Source of the DNA: Komagataeibacter intermedius TF2 | GTDB taxonomy: Bacteria > Pseudomonadota > Alphaproteobacteria > Acetobacterales > Acetobacteraceae | Direction of reading: 5' to 3' | Assembly (NCBI RefSeq): GCF_000964425.1 | Contig: NZ_BANF01000010.1 | Coordinates: forward strand, 62,001-126,000 | DNA length: 64,000 bases | In this document: in pieces, positions 63,093-64,000 of the stretch | How positions within the stretch are numbered: the first letter of the stretch is position 1 | Layout of the letters: each line of letters starts with the position of its first letter | Notes under the pieces: generated by a model | What the model saw: only the letters and a program-made list of their open reading frames with translations | What the model was told of the DNA's origin: nothing | Database searches by the model: none | Made by a program: the position numbers and the translations under genes

Positions 63093-64000
63093 ATGACATT
63101 CCCATCGCCCGAGGGCGCTACACCCGCCATGGCGCAGTGGTTTGCGCTGAAAGCCGAACACCCCGACGCCCTGCTGTTTTTCAGGATGGGGGATTTCTAC
63201 GAACTGTTTTTCAATGATGCTGAAGCAGCGGCGGCGGCGCTGGACATTTCGCTGACCGCACGTGGCACCCACGGGGGCGAACCCATTGCCATGTGCGGGG
63301 TGCCGGTGCATGCGGCGCAGGCCTATCTGGCCCGCCTGATCCGGCGCGGGTTCCGTGTGTCGGTGGCCGAACAGACCGAACAGCCCCGCAAGGGACGTCC
63401 CGCTTCCAAGGGACCGCTGCGGCGCGAGGTCGTACGCCTGATCACGCCGGGCACGCTGACGGAAGATGAACTGCTGGAGGCAGGACGGCAGAACCTTCTG
63501 GCCGCCATCATCTGCTCTACCGGGCGCGACGCCAGCAACCCCGGCCTTGCATGGATCGATATTTCCACCGGCCTGTTTGAAACCGCCACTGTCCCCGCGC
63601 GTGACCTGAACGACCTGCTGGGCCGTCTGGACCCGGCGGAAATCCTGTGCGCCGATACCGTGGAACTGGGTGATTTCGCGGGCCGCCGCACCCCCATCGT
63701 CCCGCCCGCCAGCGCCGACGCCGCACGCCAGCGCATGGCCGAGGCCTTCGGCGTCGCCAGCCTTGATGCCTTTGGCACCTTCAGCGATGCGGAAGCCATG
63801 GCGGCCGCGGCGGCCATCGACTACATCCGCCGCAGCCAGGCGGGCCAGCTGCCCCGCCTGTCGCATCCACGTCCCAGCGACAGCAGCGACATCCTTGGCC
63901 TTGATCCCGCCACCCGCGCCAGTCTCGACCTGCTGCGCACGCGCGATGGCGAGACCGAACACACCCTGTTCGCCGCCGTATCGCGCACCGTGACCGCAGC
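63093..64000 (+). CDS. mutS: DNA mismatch repair protein MutS, N-terminal part (cut by window end)
   Basis: The mismatch-recognition ATPase. The first 302 codons are present. The mismatch-contacting F-x-E motif is in MGDFYELF at about residues 32-39, followed by GVPVHAAQAYLARLI and the connector domain beginning near residue 130. The ATPase domain lies beyond the window. The ATG at 63093 gives the usual short N terminus. It follows murJ by 60 bases. Confidence 0.97.
   Translation, partial: MTFPSPEGATPAMAQWFALKAEHPDALLFFRMGDFYELFFNDAEAAAAALDISLTARGTHGGEPIAMCGVPVHAAQAYLARLIRRGFRVSVAEQTEQPRKGRPASKGPLRREVVRLITPGTLTEDELLEAGRQNLLAAIICSTGRDASNPGLAWIDISTGLFETATVPARDLNDLLGRLDPAEILCADTVELGDFAGRRTPIVPPASADAARQRMAEAFGVASLDAFGTFSDAEAMAAAAAIDYIRRSQAGQLPRLSHPRPSDSSDILGLDPATRASLDLLRTRDGETEHTLFAAVSRTVTA

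Overview
The window is a GC-rich chromosomal segment from an acetic acid bacterium (Acetobacteraceae). Komagataeibacter or a close relative is the most likely source. The main evidence is the adhA-adhB pair (26994-30673), which encodes the dehydrogenase and triheme cytochrome subunits of the membrane PQQ alcohol dehydrogenase. It agrees residue by residue with what I remember of the Komagataeibacter enzymes. A cyoABCD ubiquinol oxidase operon, a class I lysyl-tRNA synthetase and alphaproteobacterial gene orders (purN-purM-hda-ppk; secB-tim44-mltA-smr) fit the same placement. The genus call comes from memory, not from a search.

Layout. 1-4.2 kb: ppk (cut by the window start), hda, purMN and ndk. 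4.3-8.9 kb: an ABC-F ATPase, an MFS exporter and an AI-2E family permease. 8.9-14.2 kb: a tightly packed minus-strand operon (NDP-sugar dehydratase, DegT aminotransferase, unknown membrane-anchored protein, HAD phosphatase) facing a WecA-like phospho-sugar transferase. 14.2-20.4 kb: a secreted protein of unknown function with a MarR regulator, an M17 aminopeptidase, a SUV3-type helicase with an S4 protein, and ferredoxin fdxA. 20.5-24.4 kb: cyoABCD. 25-32 kb: BAX inhibitor-1 protein, ThpR, adhAB, a sirtuin and a uracil-DNA-glycosylase-fold protein. 32-36.6 kb: an operon lysK-mprF-marC in which MprF lacks much of its synthase domain. 36.7-43.3 kb: DinG helicase, cold shock protein, a methyltransferase, and groES-groEL under a perfect CIRCE element. 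43.3-46.7 kb: a Hint-domain protein in an AT-richer setting and a dienelactone hydrolase. 46.8-50.8 kb: mtnP coupled to a solitary cytochrome c1 gene, hemF, and a TctC-like binding protein. 50.8-56.7 kb: smr, a triheme peroxidase, an orphan DNA methyltransferase, mltA, tim44, secB. 56.7-64 kb: hemD, hemC, tsaD, gpsA, a glutathione peroxidase, murJ and the start of mutS.

How the genes fit together. Ethanol oxidised in the periplasm by AdhAB would reduce ubiquinone, and CyoABCD would reoxidise it; hemC, hemD, hemF and fdxA are general haem and redox support. The triheme peroxidase may be another electron outlet in the same respiratory system. Most of the window is conserved housekeeping sequence. 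The less ordinary parts are the nucleotide-sugar operon, the shortened MprF beside LysRS, the isolated cytochrome c1, the peroxidase/methyltransferase insertion into a conserved cell-envelope cluster, the Hint protein, and a hairpin repeat found three times next to gene ends. No tRNA, rRNA, insertion sequence, prophage or CRISPR array was recognised.
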